Below, piece by piece: positions 46,032-55,259 of a stretch of DNA of 64,000 bases. The notes under the pieces were generated by a model. It saw only the letters and a list, made by a program, of their open reading frames with translations, was not told the DNA's origin and did not search any database. How positions within the stretch are numbered: the first letter of the stretch is position 1; the number at the start of each line of letters is the position of its first letter. A program made the position numbers and the translations under genes. The stretch is from positions 95,956-159,955 of the forward strand of contig JAIUNL010000009.1 in NCBI GenBank assembly GCA_020161835.1, written 5' to 3'. This DNA is from Bacteroidota bacterium. GTDB lineage: Bacteria; Bacteroidota; JABWAT01.

Positions 46032-46065
46032 CCTTAAACCTTACCCCTTATTCCTTACGCCTTTT
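46032..46065. repeat. Inverted copy of the repeat at 40556-40589
   Basis: This 34-base stretch, reverse complemented, matches 40556-40589 except at a couple of positions (core AAAAGGCGTAAGGAATAAGG). The flanking GTCCCTTGTCACGTGTCCC words also match the other copy's flank in inverted order. Confidence 0.8.
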
Positions 46066-46108
46066 CGTTCCAACGTCCCTTGTCACGTGTCCCAAGTCCC
46101 CGGTAGTG

Positions 46109-47644
46109 TTATTCCGGTCTCATGGTTGGGAAGAAGAGCACGTCACGAATGGATTCCTGATCGAGCAAAATCATCGTCAGGCGGTCGATACCGATTCCAA
46201 GTCCGGCAGTCGGTGGCATTCCGTATTCAAGTGCCCGGATAAAATCTTCATCCATCACCATGGCTTCATCATCGCCTCTTTCGCCAAGCCGGCCCTGTTC
46301 TTCAAAGCGTTCTTTCTGATCGATCGGATCGTTCAGTTCTGAGAAGGCATTGCACATTTCTTTTCCGCCAACAATGGCTTCAAACCGTTCAACCAACCCT
46401 GCTTTTGTGCGGTGTTTTTTGGCCAAAGGTGACATTTCAACCGGATAGTCGGTGATAAAAGTCGGATTGATCAGCGTTTTCTCTACAAAATTTCCGAAAA
46501 ACTCATCGATAATTTTTCCTACACCCAATTTCGGATCGAGATCCAGGTGTTTTTCCTTGGCGATTTTCCGGAGTTCTTCTTCCGATTTGCCTTCCAGATC
46601 CACACCAATCTTTTCAGCGATAGATTCAAACATGGTCACCCGGCGCCAGGGTGTTTTGAAATCAACATCCTTGCCCTGATACTTGATTTTTGTGGTTCCG
46701 TGCAGATCAAGACAAACTTTTTCAACGGCTTTTTCAACGAATTCCATCATCCAGTTGTAGTCTTTATAGGCGACGTAAATTTCAACCTGAGTAAATTCAG
46801 GATTGTGGAAACGATCCATTCCTTCATTACGGAAATCCCGTGAAAATTCGTAAACGCCGTCAAATCCGCCAACAATCAATCTTTTCAGATAAAGTTCGTT
46901 GGAAATTCTGAGGTACAACGTCATTCCCAGCGCATTGTGGGTGGTTGTAAACGGACGGGCTGCAGCACCACCATAAATGGGCTGAAGAATCGGAGTTTCA
47001 ACTTCGAGATATCCGAAAGAATTGAAGTAATCACGAAGTGACTGCACAATCCGGCTTCTCATCTGGAAAACCTTCCGTACATCGGGATTTACAACCAGAT
47101 CGACATAACGCTGACGGTAACGGGTGTCTTTATCAGAAAATTCATCATAAACCACTTTTTCGCCGTCAACTTCTTTTTCTTTGGCGATGGGGATCGGGCG
47201 AAGTGTTTTCGTGAGGATTTCAATCTGTTCAGCATGGACGGAAATTTCACCGGTTTTGGTTCTGAACACATAACCTTTTACACCGACGATATCACCCAGA
47301 TCATACATTTTGAACTGGCCATATTTTTCTTCGCCAATGTCATCTTTTCTGAGGTAAACCTGAATCCGTCCGTCAGAATCCATCAGATGAAAAAAGGCAG
47401 CTTTTCCCATTTGTCTGATGGCCATGATGCGGCCGGCAAGGGAAACTGTTTCTTTGGTAGGTGCATCAACGGTTTCACCGGCTTCGTTGGTTGCCTTCGT
47501 GAAAAATTTTGCGAAATTGGTAAGAATATCGGCGGACTTTGCCGTGATATCCCACGAATAGGCAAAAGGATTAACACCGGCTGTGCGGAGATCATCAAGA
47601 TATTTCCGCCGTTGAATCATCTGATCGTTCATTTGCTCAGACAC
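46109..47644 (-). CDS. lysS: Lysyl-tRNA synthetase, class II
   Basis: This 511-aa synthetase has an N-terminal OB-fold anticodon-binding domain (about 55-170), then the class II core: motif 1 with [11 protein letters not shown], motif 2 [20 protein letters not shown], and motif 3 [11 protein letters not shown] near the C-terminus. [15 protein letters not shown] is also typical. Length is normal. The start has no obvious Shine-Dalgarno. A repeat-bearing gap separates it from alr upstream. Confidence 0.97.
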   Translation of the reverse strand: MSEQMNDQMIQRRKYLDDLRTAGVNPFAYSWDITAKSADILTNFAKFFTKATNEAGETVDAPTKETVSLAGRIMAIRQMGKAAFFHLMDSDGRIQVYLRKDDIGEEKYGQFKMYDLGDIVGVKGYVFRTKTGEISVHAEQIEILTKTLRPIPIAKEKEVDGEKVVYDEFSDKDTRYRQRYVDLVVNPDVRKVFQMRSRIVQSLRDYFNSFGYLEVETPILQPIYGGAAARPFTTTHNALGMTLYLRISNELYLKRLIVGGFDGVYEFSRDFRNEGMDRFHNPEFTQVEIYVAYKDYNWMMEFVEKAVEKVCLDLHGTTKIKYQGKDVDFKTPWRRVTMFESIAEKIGVDLEGKSEEELRKIAKEKHLDLDPKLGVGKIIDEFFGNFVEKTLINPTFITDYPVEMSPLAKKHRTKAGLVERFEAIVGGKEMCNAFSELNDPIDQKERFEEQGRLGERGDDEAMVMDEDFIRALEYGMPPTAGLGIGIDRLTMILLDQESIRDVLFFPTMRPE

Positions 47645-47711
47645 AGGAACCTCGAATTGCTAATGTTGAATTATGAATTTTAAATTTTGAATGATGGAAA
47701 CAAGAAGACAG

Positions 47712-47773
47712 CACTTCGACTCCGCTCAGTGACCGGAACACATATCTACTACCTACTGACTACTACCTACTGA
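47712..47773. repeat. Repeat core plus 14-base direct repeats abutting the alr stop
   Basis: CACTTCGACTCCGCTCAGTG at 47712-47731 is the reverse complement of the core in the hairpin at 45787-45836. It is followed by two perfect 14-base units CTACTACCTACTGA (47746-47759, 47760-47773), with a partial third starting on the alr stop codon. Confidence 0.8.
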
Positions 47774-48889
47774 CTACTTCCCACCCACCCGATACACTCT
47801 CGGAACCCGGCCGGTAATTCCGCATAAAACTTCCCAGGTGATCGTGTTTGTCCAGCCGGCAACGGTTGAAGCTGTGATCTGATCATTTCCGAAAATCGTT
47901 ACTTCATCAAACTTTTTCACTGAATGGTCTTTACCAAGATTAACCACAATATTATCCATGGTTACATTTCCAACCTGCTGATAGGGGTTTCCGCCAATTA
48001 AAACTTTCATGCGGTTCGAATTGGCACGGGTAACACCATCTGCATATCCTATCGGAATAACCGCCAGTTCTGTATTCTGGGTTGCAATCCAGCGACTGCC
48101 GTAAGAAACAGTCGTTCCCTTTGTAACCGGTTTTATCAGGGATACATGTGAAACAAGTGACATGGCCGGTTTTAAAGTTATCGGCGACTTTTCAGGTCCT
48201 TCTGGTGAATATCCGTAAAGTAAAAGCCCCGGTCGGACCATATCAAAATGTGCTTCCGGATAGTACAAAGTTGCTGCCGAATTGGCGATGTGTTTCATTT
48301 CCACATCAACCTTGATTGAACCGGCAAATTCGAGACAACGGTTAAATTCACTGAGCTGATTCAAAGTAAATTCCCGTGCCGTATCATCTGCATTCGGAAA
48401 GTGACTCCAGATGGATTTCAGATGGATGGATTTCAGCGCTGCAATTTCCGGTAAAGCTTTTTGGAATAAATGGTAATGAAGTCCGTACCGTCCCATTCCT
48501 GTATCGACTTTCAGATGCACGTCAATCTGTTTTCCCCGGTGCTGTGCAGCTGAATTCAGGAAAATGGCAGTTTCCACATCAGAAACACTGGCATCCAGAT
48601 CAAAATCAAAATAATCATCAACACACATCGGATCCGGATTCCCAAAAACCAGAATAGGACAATTAATTCCCTCTTTTCTGATTTTTCTGGCTTCATCCGT
48701 ATTGGCAACTGCCAGATAATCGGTGCCGGATTCAACCAGTTTTTTGCTGATCACTTCGATGCCGTGTCCGTAGGCATTTGCCTTTACAACCGACATAATT
48801 TTCGTTTTGGACGGAACCCAGTTTCTTACACTTTCAAAGTTGAACCGGATTGCATCCAGACTGATTTCAGCACAGGTTCTGATGTCCAC
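47774..48889 (-). CDS. alr: Alanine racemase
   Basis: This 371-aa PLP enzyme makes D-alanine for peptidoglycan. The PLP lysine is Lys36 in SVVKANAYGHG, the N-terminal barrel shows VDTGMGRYG and HFPNADD, and the C-terminal domain has the second catalytic base in TVSYGSRW and IGYADG. It is a stand-alone enzyme, not fused to MurF as in many Bacteroidota. It begins 1 base after the prfB stop, so the two are cotranscribed. Its stop codon TAG is part of a 14-base repeat. Confidence 0.96.
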   Translation of the reverse strand: MDIRTCAEISLDAIRFNFESVRNWVPSKTKIMSVVKANAYGHGIEVISKKLVESGTDYLAVANTDEARKIRKEGINCPILVFGNPDPMCVDDYFDFDLDASVSDVETAIFLNSAAQHRGKQIDVHLKVDTGMGRYGLHYHLFQKALPEIAALKSIHLKSIWSHFPNADDTAREFTLNQLSEFNRCLEFAGSIKVDVEMKHIANSAATLYYPEAHFDMVRPGLLLYGYSPEGPEKSPITLKPAMSLVSHVSLIKPVTKGTTVSYGSRWIATQNTELAVIPIGYADGVTRANSNRMKVLIGGNPYQQVGNVTMDNIVVNLGKDHSVKKFDEVTIFGNDQITASTVAGWTNTITWEVLCGITGRVPRVYRVGGK

Positions 48890-48890
48890 G

Positions 48891-49995
48891 TTAACCAGCT
48901 TTTCCTGTTTTCAGCAAATAGGCTTTAATAAATCCGTCAAGATCTCCATCCATGACACCCTGAACATCACTGGTTTCAAAATCAGTGCGAAGATCTTTTA
49001 CCAGATTGTAAGGATGGAAAACATAAGAACGGATTTGTGATCCCCACTCGATTTTCTTTTTTGTTCCTTCAACAGCATCCAGACGGGCCTGTTCTTCATC
49101 TCTTCTTTGCTGATACAAACGGGCTTTGAGCATTTTCATGGCGCGTTCACGGTTCTGAAACTGACTTCTTTCCTGCTGGCAGGCAACCACAATTCCGGAC
49201 GGAATGTGCCGTAAACGAACAGCAGTTTCAACCTTGTTCACGTTCTGACCACCTTTTCCGCCGGAACGGAACGTATCCATTTCGATGTCAGCAGGATTGA
49301 CGGTAATTTCTACATCATCATCCAGTTCAGGGAAAATAAAAACTGAAGAAAAAGACGTGTGGCGGCGGGCATTTGAATCGAAAGGTGAAATTCTGACCAG
49401 GCGGTGAACACCGATTTCTGCCTTCAGATAACCATAGGCAAAATTGCCTTCAATTTCCAGAGTACACGATTTGATTCCGGCTCCGTCACCATCTAGAACA
49501 TCGGCAACAGAAACGTTATAGCCCCGTTTTTCACCCCAGCGGATGTACATTCTCATGAGCATCTCAGACCAGTCCTGCGCCTCAGTACCACCGGCACCGG
49601 CATTAATCACCAGCTGGCAGTTTCGGCTGTCATCCGGACCTGAAAGCATTTGCTTCAGTTCAAGATCATTGAGCTCTTTATCGAGTTTGTTAAGTTCTGC
49701 GTCGATTTCAGGACCAAAACTCTCTTCTTCAGATTCAATGGCCAGATCAAAAAGTGTCTGTGAATCGTCAAGAAGCCGTTGAATAATTTTAAATCCGTTC
49801 ACCCAGGTTTTGATGTCATCAATTGACTTCATGTGGGCTTTGGCTTTCCGGTTATCTTCCCAGAAGCCGGGTTCTTCAGTTTTTGCTTCGAGTTTGGCTA
49901 ACAGAGAAATCTTGTTATCCAGGTCAAAGAAACCTCCGGAGTTTGGAAACCTGATCGGTGTAAATCTTTAATTTGTCTTTTTGCAGGTCGAGCAT
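48891..49995 (-). CDS. prfB: Peptide chain release factor 2, with programmed +1 frameshift
   Basis: RF2 reads UGA and UAA stops. The gene starts at ATG 49995, runs 23 codons to CTT, meets an in-frame TGA at 49924-49926, and continues after skipping one T (next codon GAC at 49925-49923), giving 367 aa in all, the normal RF2 length. The longest frame alone would begin at an internal ATG (49832) and miss the first 54 residues. Key motifs are SPF (RISPFDS, the stop-codon reading tripeptide of RF2) and GGQ ([12 protein letters not shown]) for peptide release. It is followed by alr after 1 base. Confidence 0.96.
49924..49938 (-). promoter_or_regulatory. RF2 programmed frameshift signal
   Basis: On the minus strand the sequence is CGGAGG-TTT-CTT-TGA-C. 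The Shine-Dalgarno-like CGGAGG sits 3 bases before the CTT-TGA slip site, matching the classic autoregulatory arrangement in which low RF2 lets ribosomes slip +1. Confidence 0.95.
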
Positions 49996-50427
49996 GGAAA
50001 TCTTTAATTTAGAGTTTATTTAAAGGGTGCGAAGATACCCGAAAAGATCGTTTAAATCAATTTGAGGACAGGGAGAGTCTCGCAAAGACGCAAAGCCGGT
50101 ATTTGAAAGAATAATGCATTTATCACAGAGGGTCGCAGAGTTACATTTCAGGGAGGATCACTGAGGAAATTCATTTTTTTAGACGGATTACCTATTAATT
50201 CGAATTCATGGGATAATTCTGCCTTGATAAAATGAGGAAATGCGATGAATCGGATAAAATACAGAGACGCCCCAGTGGTTTTAACCCGCGACCGAAGGTC
50301 ATGGGGTAGTCTCTACGAAATTTAAATAAAAAAATCCCCCCGCTCTGCGTTCTTTCCTTAGACCCGCGCAACGAAGTTGCTTGGGTGCGTCTCAGCGGTC
50401 TCACCATCCAAATTCGTTCCTAAAAAA
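49996..50427. repeat. Repeat-rich intergenic gap downstream of the barrel gene
   Basis: No gene is supported. It holds a weak candidate prfB promoter on the minus strand (TTGA-N19-TATCTTCG, 50030-50060), GTCTCGCAAAGACGCAAAG (50077-50095), and at about 50234-50390 a composite element: ATGCGATGAATCGGAT, AGACGC...GTCTCTAC, AATAAAAAAATCCCC, then a 34-base stretch (50356-50389) identical to 51238-51271. Confidence 0.75.
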
Positions 50428-51066
50428 TCAGAACAAAAGGCCTACTGAAACAAAAATTGGATTGGTAATCTGCCGGAAACGGTCATTCCCTTTCTGAATT
50501 TCCGTTTTTGTTTTCTGTTCTGCAAAATGGTGATTGAATCCACCCTTGAAATAAAAATTATCATTCCAGTTCCACCTGAGGTAAAATTCTGAATTCAAAG
50601 TACCGATATCCCGGGTTCCAACCAGCAGCAAATTAAAAGGTGCCGGACTGGTTTCCGTTTTAATTCCTGAAATGGTTCCAGTTTGGGAAGATCCAAACGT
50701 TAATCCGGCCAGATCAATGTTAAATCCTGACGACCAGTTTTCTGCCAGTTTAATTTCAAAACCGGCCATCAGATTCAATGATCCCAAAGTGGATTTACCG
50801 ACTGAAAGTGTATCAGATTTTGATTTGGAGGTAAATTCCGGCGGAGCAGAAACAAAAACAGCATCTGAAGTCAACCAGATTCCTGATCGTAGTCCACCAT
50901 AAACGGTAATTTTGTCATCCCAAAAGGAAACCAGATTTCGGTTTATTGCAACATTTAATCCGAAACTCTTTTTTGTCCCAAGGATTGAAAAATCGGCATG
51001 ATAATTTTGACCAACTGCCAAAAATGATTGAATTAAAAACGTTGAAACAATCAAAATAAACCGCAT
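50428..51066 (-). CDS. Small outer-membrane beta-barrel protein, hypothetical
   Basis: This 212-aa protein has a signal peptide (FILIVSTFLIQSFLAVGQ) and alternating amphipathic strands typical of an eight- to ten-stranded outer-membrane barrel (FSILGTKKSFGLNVAIN, WSSGFNIDLAGLTFG, SEFYLRWNWNDNFYFKGGFN), ending in a hydrophobic strand IFVSVGLLF. The function is unknown. It stands alone and is flanked on both sides by copies of the same noncoding repeat in the same orientation. Confidence 0.75.
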   Translation of the reverse strand: MRFILIVSTFLIQSFLAVGQNYHADFSILGTKKSFGLNVAINRNLVSFWDDKITVYGGLRSGIWLTSDAVFVSAPPEFTSKSKSDTLSVGKSTLGSLNLMAGFEIKLAENWSSGFNIDLAGLTFGSSQTGTISGIKTETSPAPFNLLLVGTRDIGTLNSEFYLRWNWNDNFYFKGGFNHHFAEQKTKTEIQKGNDRFRQITNPIFVSVGLLF

Positions 51067-51523
51067 TTAAATTCTCCTTTATCTGGTTGGTCGTAATACC
51101 ATGCAAAAAACTTACAAAACCCATTTTTAATTCCGGAGATGCGATGAATTGGATCAAACGAAAAAGACGCGATGAATCGCGTCTCTACCAAAATTCTGAA
51201 TTTCAAATAAAAAATATCCCTCCGCTTTGCGTTTTCTCCTTAGACCCGCGCAACGAAGTTGCTTGGGTGCGCCTTTGCGTCTTTGCGCGCAAATTTGCAT
51301 TTATTGATTTTCGCCTTCAAGACGCGATGAATCGCGTCTCTACCACATTTCCGAATTTCATAAATAACACGGGCGACTCCAAGGCTTTGCCGCGGATCAT
51401 TGACAGCCGGTGTTCCCTACATAATTCTGAATTTCAAATAAAAAATATCCCTCCGCTTTGCGTTTCCTTTGCGTATTTGCGCCTTTGCGCGCAAATTTGT
51501 ATTTAAATTATTCAGGAAGACAA
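51067..51523. repeat. Repeat-rich intergenic gap upstream of the barrel gene
   Basis: No gene is supported. It contains ATGCGATGAATTGGAT, two copies of a 26-base palindromic repeat (AGACGCGATGAATCGCGTCT core, 51165-51190 and 51320-51345), a 42-base direct repeat (51193-51234 and 51424-51465, identical), and the 34-base stretch at 51238-51271 shared with 50356-50389. Words like CTTTGCGTCTTTGCGCG recur. A ribosome site AGGAAGA precedes the thioredoxin-like gene. Confidence 0.85.
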
Positions 51524-52006
51524 ATGAAATCACTCCTTTTCGCCATTCTGCTCACCCCTGTAATCGCCTTTTCTCAAGATAAACCTAAAATTTACAACCC
51601 TTCCGCAGATGCCAAGAAGGAAATTGCTGAAGCAGTTTCGCTTGCAAAAAAGGAAGGAAAACACGTTTTCATTCAGGTTGGCGGCAACTGGTGTTCCTGG
51701 TGCCTCAGATTTCATAAATTAACGACTGAAGATGCCCAGCTGGATTCTGCATTTAATGCAAATTTTATCCGGGTGAAACTGAATTATTCCGAAGAAAATA
51801 AAAACCTCCCGGTTCTGGCAGAACTTGGCTATCCGCAACGGTTCGGATTCCCCGTTTTTGTCATTCTGGACGGAAATGGAAAGTATCTGCACACCCAAAA
51901 TTCCGCCTATCTTGAAGAAGGCAAAGGATACAGTAAAAAAATCATTCTCGATTTTGTTAAAGGATGGGGTCCGAAAGCATTGAATCCGGATGAATACAAG
52001 GAGTGA
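51524..52006 (+). CDS. Periplasmic thioredoxin-like protein
   Basis: The start at 51524 follows AGGAAGA and opens a signal peptide (MKSLLFAILLTPVIAFSQ). The longer frame to 51458 reads through repeat DNA and is not used. The 160-aa product has a thioredoxin fold of the DUF255/thioredoxin_7 type with a CxxC pair Cys57-Cys60 (GGNWCSWC), LNYSEENK, and the cis-proline region GFPVFVILDGNG. It probably acts as a periplasmic disulfide or thiol oxidoreductase. Partner unknown. The CSWC active site differs from the CGPC of cytosolic thioredoxin. Confidence 0.88.
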   Translation: MKSLLFAILLTPVIAFSQDKPKIYNPSADAKKEIAEAVSLAKKEGKHVFIQVGGNWCSWCLRFHKLTTEDAQLDSAFNANFIRVKLNYSEENKNLPVLAELGYPQRFGFPVFVILDGNGKYLHTQNSAYLEEGKGYSKKIILDFVKGWGPKALNPDEYKE

Positions 52007-52307
52007 TGAGGGGGGACCTTTCATCTAGGGGCGTAGCCCCGACCTGTTTGTAGATTGATAGATTTTACAAGAATTTAGCTGCAGAGCAGCGACCTGTTGT
52101 GATGAAAGATGCAGAACAGGTCGCTCCTACAGAGCTTTTAAAAGGGTTTTAAGTTGGCAAGTCTACAAATGGGTCGCACCCATGGTGCTTCAAAATTAAA
52201 CCATTTTTTGACTTCAATTTCATTGTCGAATAATCCAAAAATGCTGGTAGTAAATTCTTTCTGGCAATATTGCCTTGTTTCAAAATTAAAACTTCAACGT
52301 TTCCACA
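52007..52307. other. Gap with two hairpins, no gene seen
   Basis: A GGGGC-GTA-GCCCC hairpin (52026-52038) lies just past the thioredoxin-like stop, and 11-base arms AGCGACCTGTT / AACAGGTCGCT (52088-52098, 52115-52125) form a larger hairpin. The rest (52140-52307) is unremarkable and must hold the tatD leader. No Shine-Dalgarno is seen before tatD. Confidence 0.6.
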
Positions 52308-52973
52308 ATGCCAACTCCCTTCATCGACATTCATTCCCATCATTTAAAATCCATCCCGGATACTTTTGTCATCCAAAGCCGGTTTGTTCATGAAGTTGAT
52401 GAAAAATATGAGCAACCTTTTTCCGCAGGCATTCATCCCTGGCATCTGAATTCACGTCCGCTCGAGACAGATTTTTCAAAACTGGAAGAAATTGCAAAAC
52501 TAAAATCCTGCATCGCCATTGGTGAAACCGGACTCGACCGGGCAATCGGTACGTCAATCGACGTGCAGAAACAGTGGTTTATCCGCCACCTCGAACTTGC
52601 AGAAGTTTTTAAAAAGCCGGTCATCATTCATTGTGTGCGGGCTTATTCTGACCTGATTCAGATCCGTAAATCTGGTAAATATAAAACACCCTGGATAATT
52701 CACGGATTCAATGAAAATGCTAAAGTGGCCCGTGATCTTATTCTGCTGAATTGCTGGCTTTCAGTGGGTCACCGGTTACTTCAGGAAAACTCAAAAGTTG
52801 CAGCTTCCTTCCCCAAAATCCACATCGACCGGATTTTCATGGAATCGGATGATTCAGCACTAGCAGTTTCAGAGGTTTATGAAAAAGCCTCACAACTTTT
52901 GCAAATTTCACTCAACGATTTAAAATTGCAGATTCATCAAAATTTTGTTCACCTATTTGGGAAGTTGGTATGA
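52308..52973 (+). CDS. TatD-family metal-dependent hydrolase
   Basis: This 221-aa TIM-barrel protein has the TatD motifs in compact form: metal histidines His9 and His11 (DIHSHH), SAGIHPWHL, IGETGLDRA, VIIHCVRAYSD, IIHGFN and MESDDSA. It is shorter than the usual 260-aa TatD DNase but keeps the ligands. It matches the short FCB-type family that starts PFIDIHSHH. Family members are putative DNases or other phosphodiesterases. The last 4 bases overlap the start of the TcdA gene (ATGA). Confidence 0.88.
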   Translation: MPTPFIDIHSHHLKSIPDTFVIQSRFVHEVDEKYEQPFSAGIHPWHLNSRPLETDFSKLEEIAKLKSCIAIGETGLDRAIGTSIDVQKQWFIRHLELAEVFKKPVIIHCVRAYSDLIQIRKSGKYKTPWIIHGFNENAKVARDLILLNCWLSVGHRLLQENSKVAASFPKIHIDRIFMESDDSALAVSEVYEKASQLLQISLNDLKLQIHQNFVHLFGKLV

Positions 52974-53716
52974 TTCCGGAATGGCAGGGGCGGACTGAGC
53001 TTTTACTCGGTCAGGACATATTAAAAGGGCTGGCAAAAAAACATGTTCTTGTTGTCGGATTGGGCGGGGTTGGCTCTTTTGCCGCAGAGTTTATCTGCCG
53101 GGCAGGAATCGGGAAAATGACGATTGTGGATGGTGATCAGGTTGTTCCTTCCAACCGAAACCGTCAGCTCCCTGCTTTGGTAAGTACGACAGGGAAATTA
53201 AAAGCCAAAGTGATGGAAGAACGTCTGAAGGATATTAATCCGGAGGTGGAGCTGGTCGTGTTGACCGATTATCTGAAGGATGAACGGATGGTTCAGGTGC
53301 TTCACATGGCCGATTATGATATGGTTGTCGATTGCATTGATACGCTTGCGCCGAAAACCTTTTTTCTTTACCACGCCAAGCAAAGAGGATTTAAAATCGT
53401 GAGCTCGATGGGTGCCGGTGGTAAAACCGATCCTGAGAAAATCAAAATCACCGATATCTCAAAATCCTACAACTGCAAACTGGCAAAAATGGTGAGAAAA
53501 CGGCTTCATCATCTCGGAATCAGAAAAGGCATTAAAGTCATTTTTTCACCTGAGGAAATTGATAAATCGAGAGTGATTCCGAACCTGACCGATCAGAATA
53601 AAAAATCCACCATTGGCACGATTTCCTACATGCCGCCGTTATTTGGCGGGTTTGTTGCGTCGGTGGTAATCAGACAATTGATAGAGGAATGCAATAAAAC
53701 AAAAAACCCGGCATAA
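52970..53716 (+). CDS. tcdA: tRNA threonylcarbamoyladenosine dehydratase (TcdA/YgdL)
   Basis: This 248-aa E1-like enzyme cyclises t6A to ct6A at position 37 of tRNAs. It has the nucleotide motif GLGGVGS (30-36), VDGDQVVPSNRNRQLPAL, which is typical of YgdL rather than MoeB/ThiF, GKLKAKVMEERLKDINPE and DCIDTLAPKTFF. It lacks the C-x-x-C zinc pairs of MoeB. Its stop codon TAA sits inside the loop of the terminator hairpin that follows. Confidence 0.92.
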   Translation: MIPEWQGRTELLLGQDILKGLAKKHVLVVGLGGVGSFAAEFICRAGIGKMTIVDGDQVVPSNRNRQLPALVSTTGKLKAKVMEERLKDINPEVELVVLTDYLKDERMVQVLHMADYDMVVDCIDTLAPKTFFLYHAKQRGFKIVSSMGAGGKTDPEKIKITDISKSYNCKLAKMVRKRLHHLGIRKGIKVIFSPEEIDKSRVIPNLTDQNKKSTIGTISYMPPLFGGFVASVVIRQLIEECNKTKNPA

Positions 53717-53727
53717 CCGGGTTTTTT
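53701..53727. terminator. Shared bidirectional terminator between tcdA and rho
   Basis: AAAACCCGG-CATAA-CCGGGTTTTTT forms a short strong hairpin with A bases on one side and T bases on the other, so it can serve both converging genes. The tcdA stop (53714-53716) lies within it. Confidence 0.88.
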
Positions 53728-53738
53728 GTTTTACTTTC

Positions 53739-55013
53739 TTAGCCGTTCATTGAGCGCAGAAACTCTTTGTTGCTCTTGGTTCCCCGCATTTTCTCAAGCA
53801 GGAATTCCATCGCTTCAACCGGATTCATATCCGATAGGATTTTTCTGAGAATCCAGATCCGGTTCAAATCTTCAGGCGGAATGAGAAGTTCTTCTTTCCG
53901 TGTACCTGAACGAAGCAGATCAATGGCAGGGAAAATACGACGGTCTGATAAACGACGGTCAAGTACAATTTCCATGTTTCCTGTACCTTTGAACTCTTCA
54001 AAGATCACATCATCCATACGCGAACCGGTATCGATCAAAGCCGTTGCAATAATGGTAAGTGATCCGCCTTCTTCAACATTCCGGGCAGCACCGAAGAACC
54101 GTTTTGGTCTGTGAAGTGCGTTGGAATCCAAACCGCCGGAAAGAATTTTTCCTGAGTGAGGAACCACGATGTTGTAGGCACGGGCAAGACGGGTGATCGA
54201 ATCCAAAAGAATAACCACATCTTTCTTGGCTTCAACCAGACGGCGGGCTTTTTCAAGCACCATGTCTGAAACCTGAACGTGTCTTTCGGGTGGCTCATCA
54301 AATGTTGAAGCAATAACTTCAGCATTTACCGTACGTTCCATATCGGTCACTTCTTCCGGACGTTCGTCAATCAGAAGTACAATCAGGATTGCTTCCGGAT
54401 TGTTACGCAGAATGGCGTTTGCCATCTTTTGCATCAGAACCGTTTTACCGGTTTTAGGCTGGGCAGTAATCAATCCCCGCTGACCTTTTCCGATCGGAGT
54501 AAACAAATCCATAATTCTTAAAGAATAATCGCCGGGAGCAGATTCAAGACTCAACCGCTTGTTAGCATAAAGTGGCGTCAGGTTATCAAACAGGACACGG
54601 TCACGGGTACGATCCGGATCCAGTTCGTTGACTTTATCAACCCGAAGTAAAGCAAAGAAACGTTCACCTTCTTTTGGCGGACGAACCTGACCTAAAACCG
54701 TGTCACCTGTACGAAGGTTGAATCTTTTAATTTGGGATGGGGATACATAAATATCATCCGGACTTGGCAGATAGTTATAATCCGGACTGCGCAAAAAGCC
54801 ATATCCGTCAGGAAGGGTTTCAAGAACACCTGAGTTCAGGATAACACCGGTTTCCTGATTCTCAGTATCCTTTTTGGACTGAGCTTCAACAATTTTGAAA
54901 ATGAGTTCTTGTTTTCTCAGGTCATTGTAAGCCTGAAGACCCATGTTCTTTGCAAGCTCATGAAGCTCAGCAATTTTTTGTAATTTAAGAACATTAATGT
55001 CCATCGTCGACAT
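53739..55013 (-). CDS. rho: Transcription termination factor Rho
   Basis: This 424-aa hexameric RNA helicase ends transcripts. The start at 55013 follows TAGGAG at a good distance. The N-terminal domain has the cold-shock-like RNA-binding fold ([28 protein letters not shown]), Walker A AQPKTGKT (184-191), the ATPase stretch [13 protein letters not shown] and [12 protein letters not shown], and the Q-loop/R-loop region SGGLDSNAL. It lacks the long N-terminal insertion common in many Bacteroidia Rho proteins. Confidence 0.97.
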   Translation of the reverse strand: MSTMDINVLKLQKIAELHELAKNMGLQAYNDLRKQELIFKIVEAQSKKDTENQETGVILNSGVLETLPDGYGFLRSPDYNYLPSPDDIYVSPSQIKRFNLRTGDTVLGQVRPPKEGERFFALLRVDKVNELDPDRTRDRVLFDNLTPLYANKRLSLESAPGDYSLRIMDLFTPIGKGQRGLITAQPKTGKTVLMQKMANAILRNNPEAILIVLLIDERPEEVTDMERTVNAEVIASTFDEPPERHVQVSDMVLEKARRLVEAKKDVVILLDSITRLARAYNIVVPHSGKILSGGLDSNALHRPKRFFGAARNVEEGGSLTIIATALIDTGSRMDDVIFEEFKGTGNMEIVLDRRLSDRRIFPAIDLLRSGTRKEELLIPPEDLNRIWILRKILSDMNPVEAMEFLLEKMRGTKSNKEFLRSMNG

Positions 55014-55259
55014 GTTAGTGTCTCCTATAAGATAAATCTGAAACGGGTAAATTCATCCCGGTTTTCGGGTTCATTGAATTTGAGTATGAGAGTAGTTTAA
55101 TAATAGAAGTATTGAAATGGTAAATCTGGGTGTTTGCAATCTGGCAGTCTTCAATTCAGAAACAACATAATGTAGTTGTCGGTGAAAAATTTGTGGAGAT
55201 AAGTTCAGAAGATAGTTAAGGAACCACCAGGTTTGAATGGTTAATACAAAAATTGGACT

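Noticed and set aside
45795..46037. Frame encoding a 14-residue peptide repeat
   Set aside because: The repeat simply reflects the 42-bp DNA array; there is no start signal and the composition is not protein-like.
50195..50407. 70-residue minus-strand frame in the repeat gap
   Set aside because: It translates the dispersed repeat element; no family and no ribosome site.
55014..55259. Possible structured leader RNA upstream of rho
   Set aside because: No convincing hairpin series, riboswitch or terminator pattern seen by eye.
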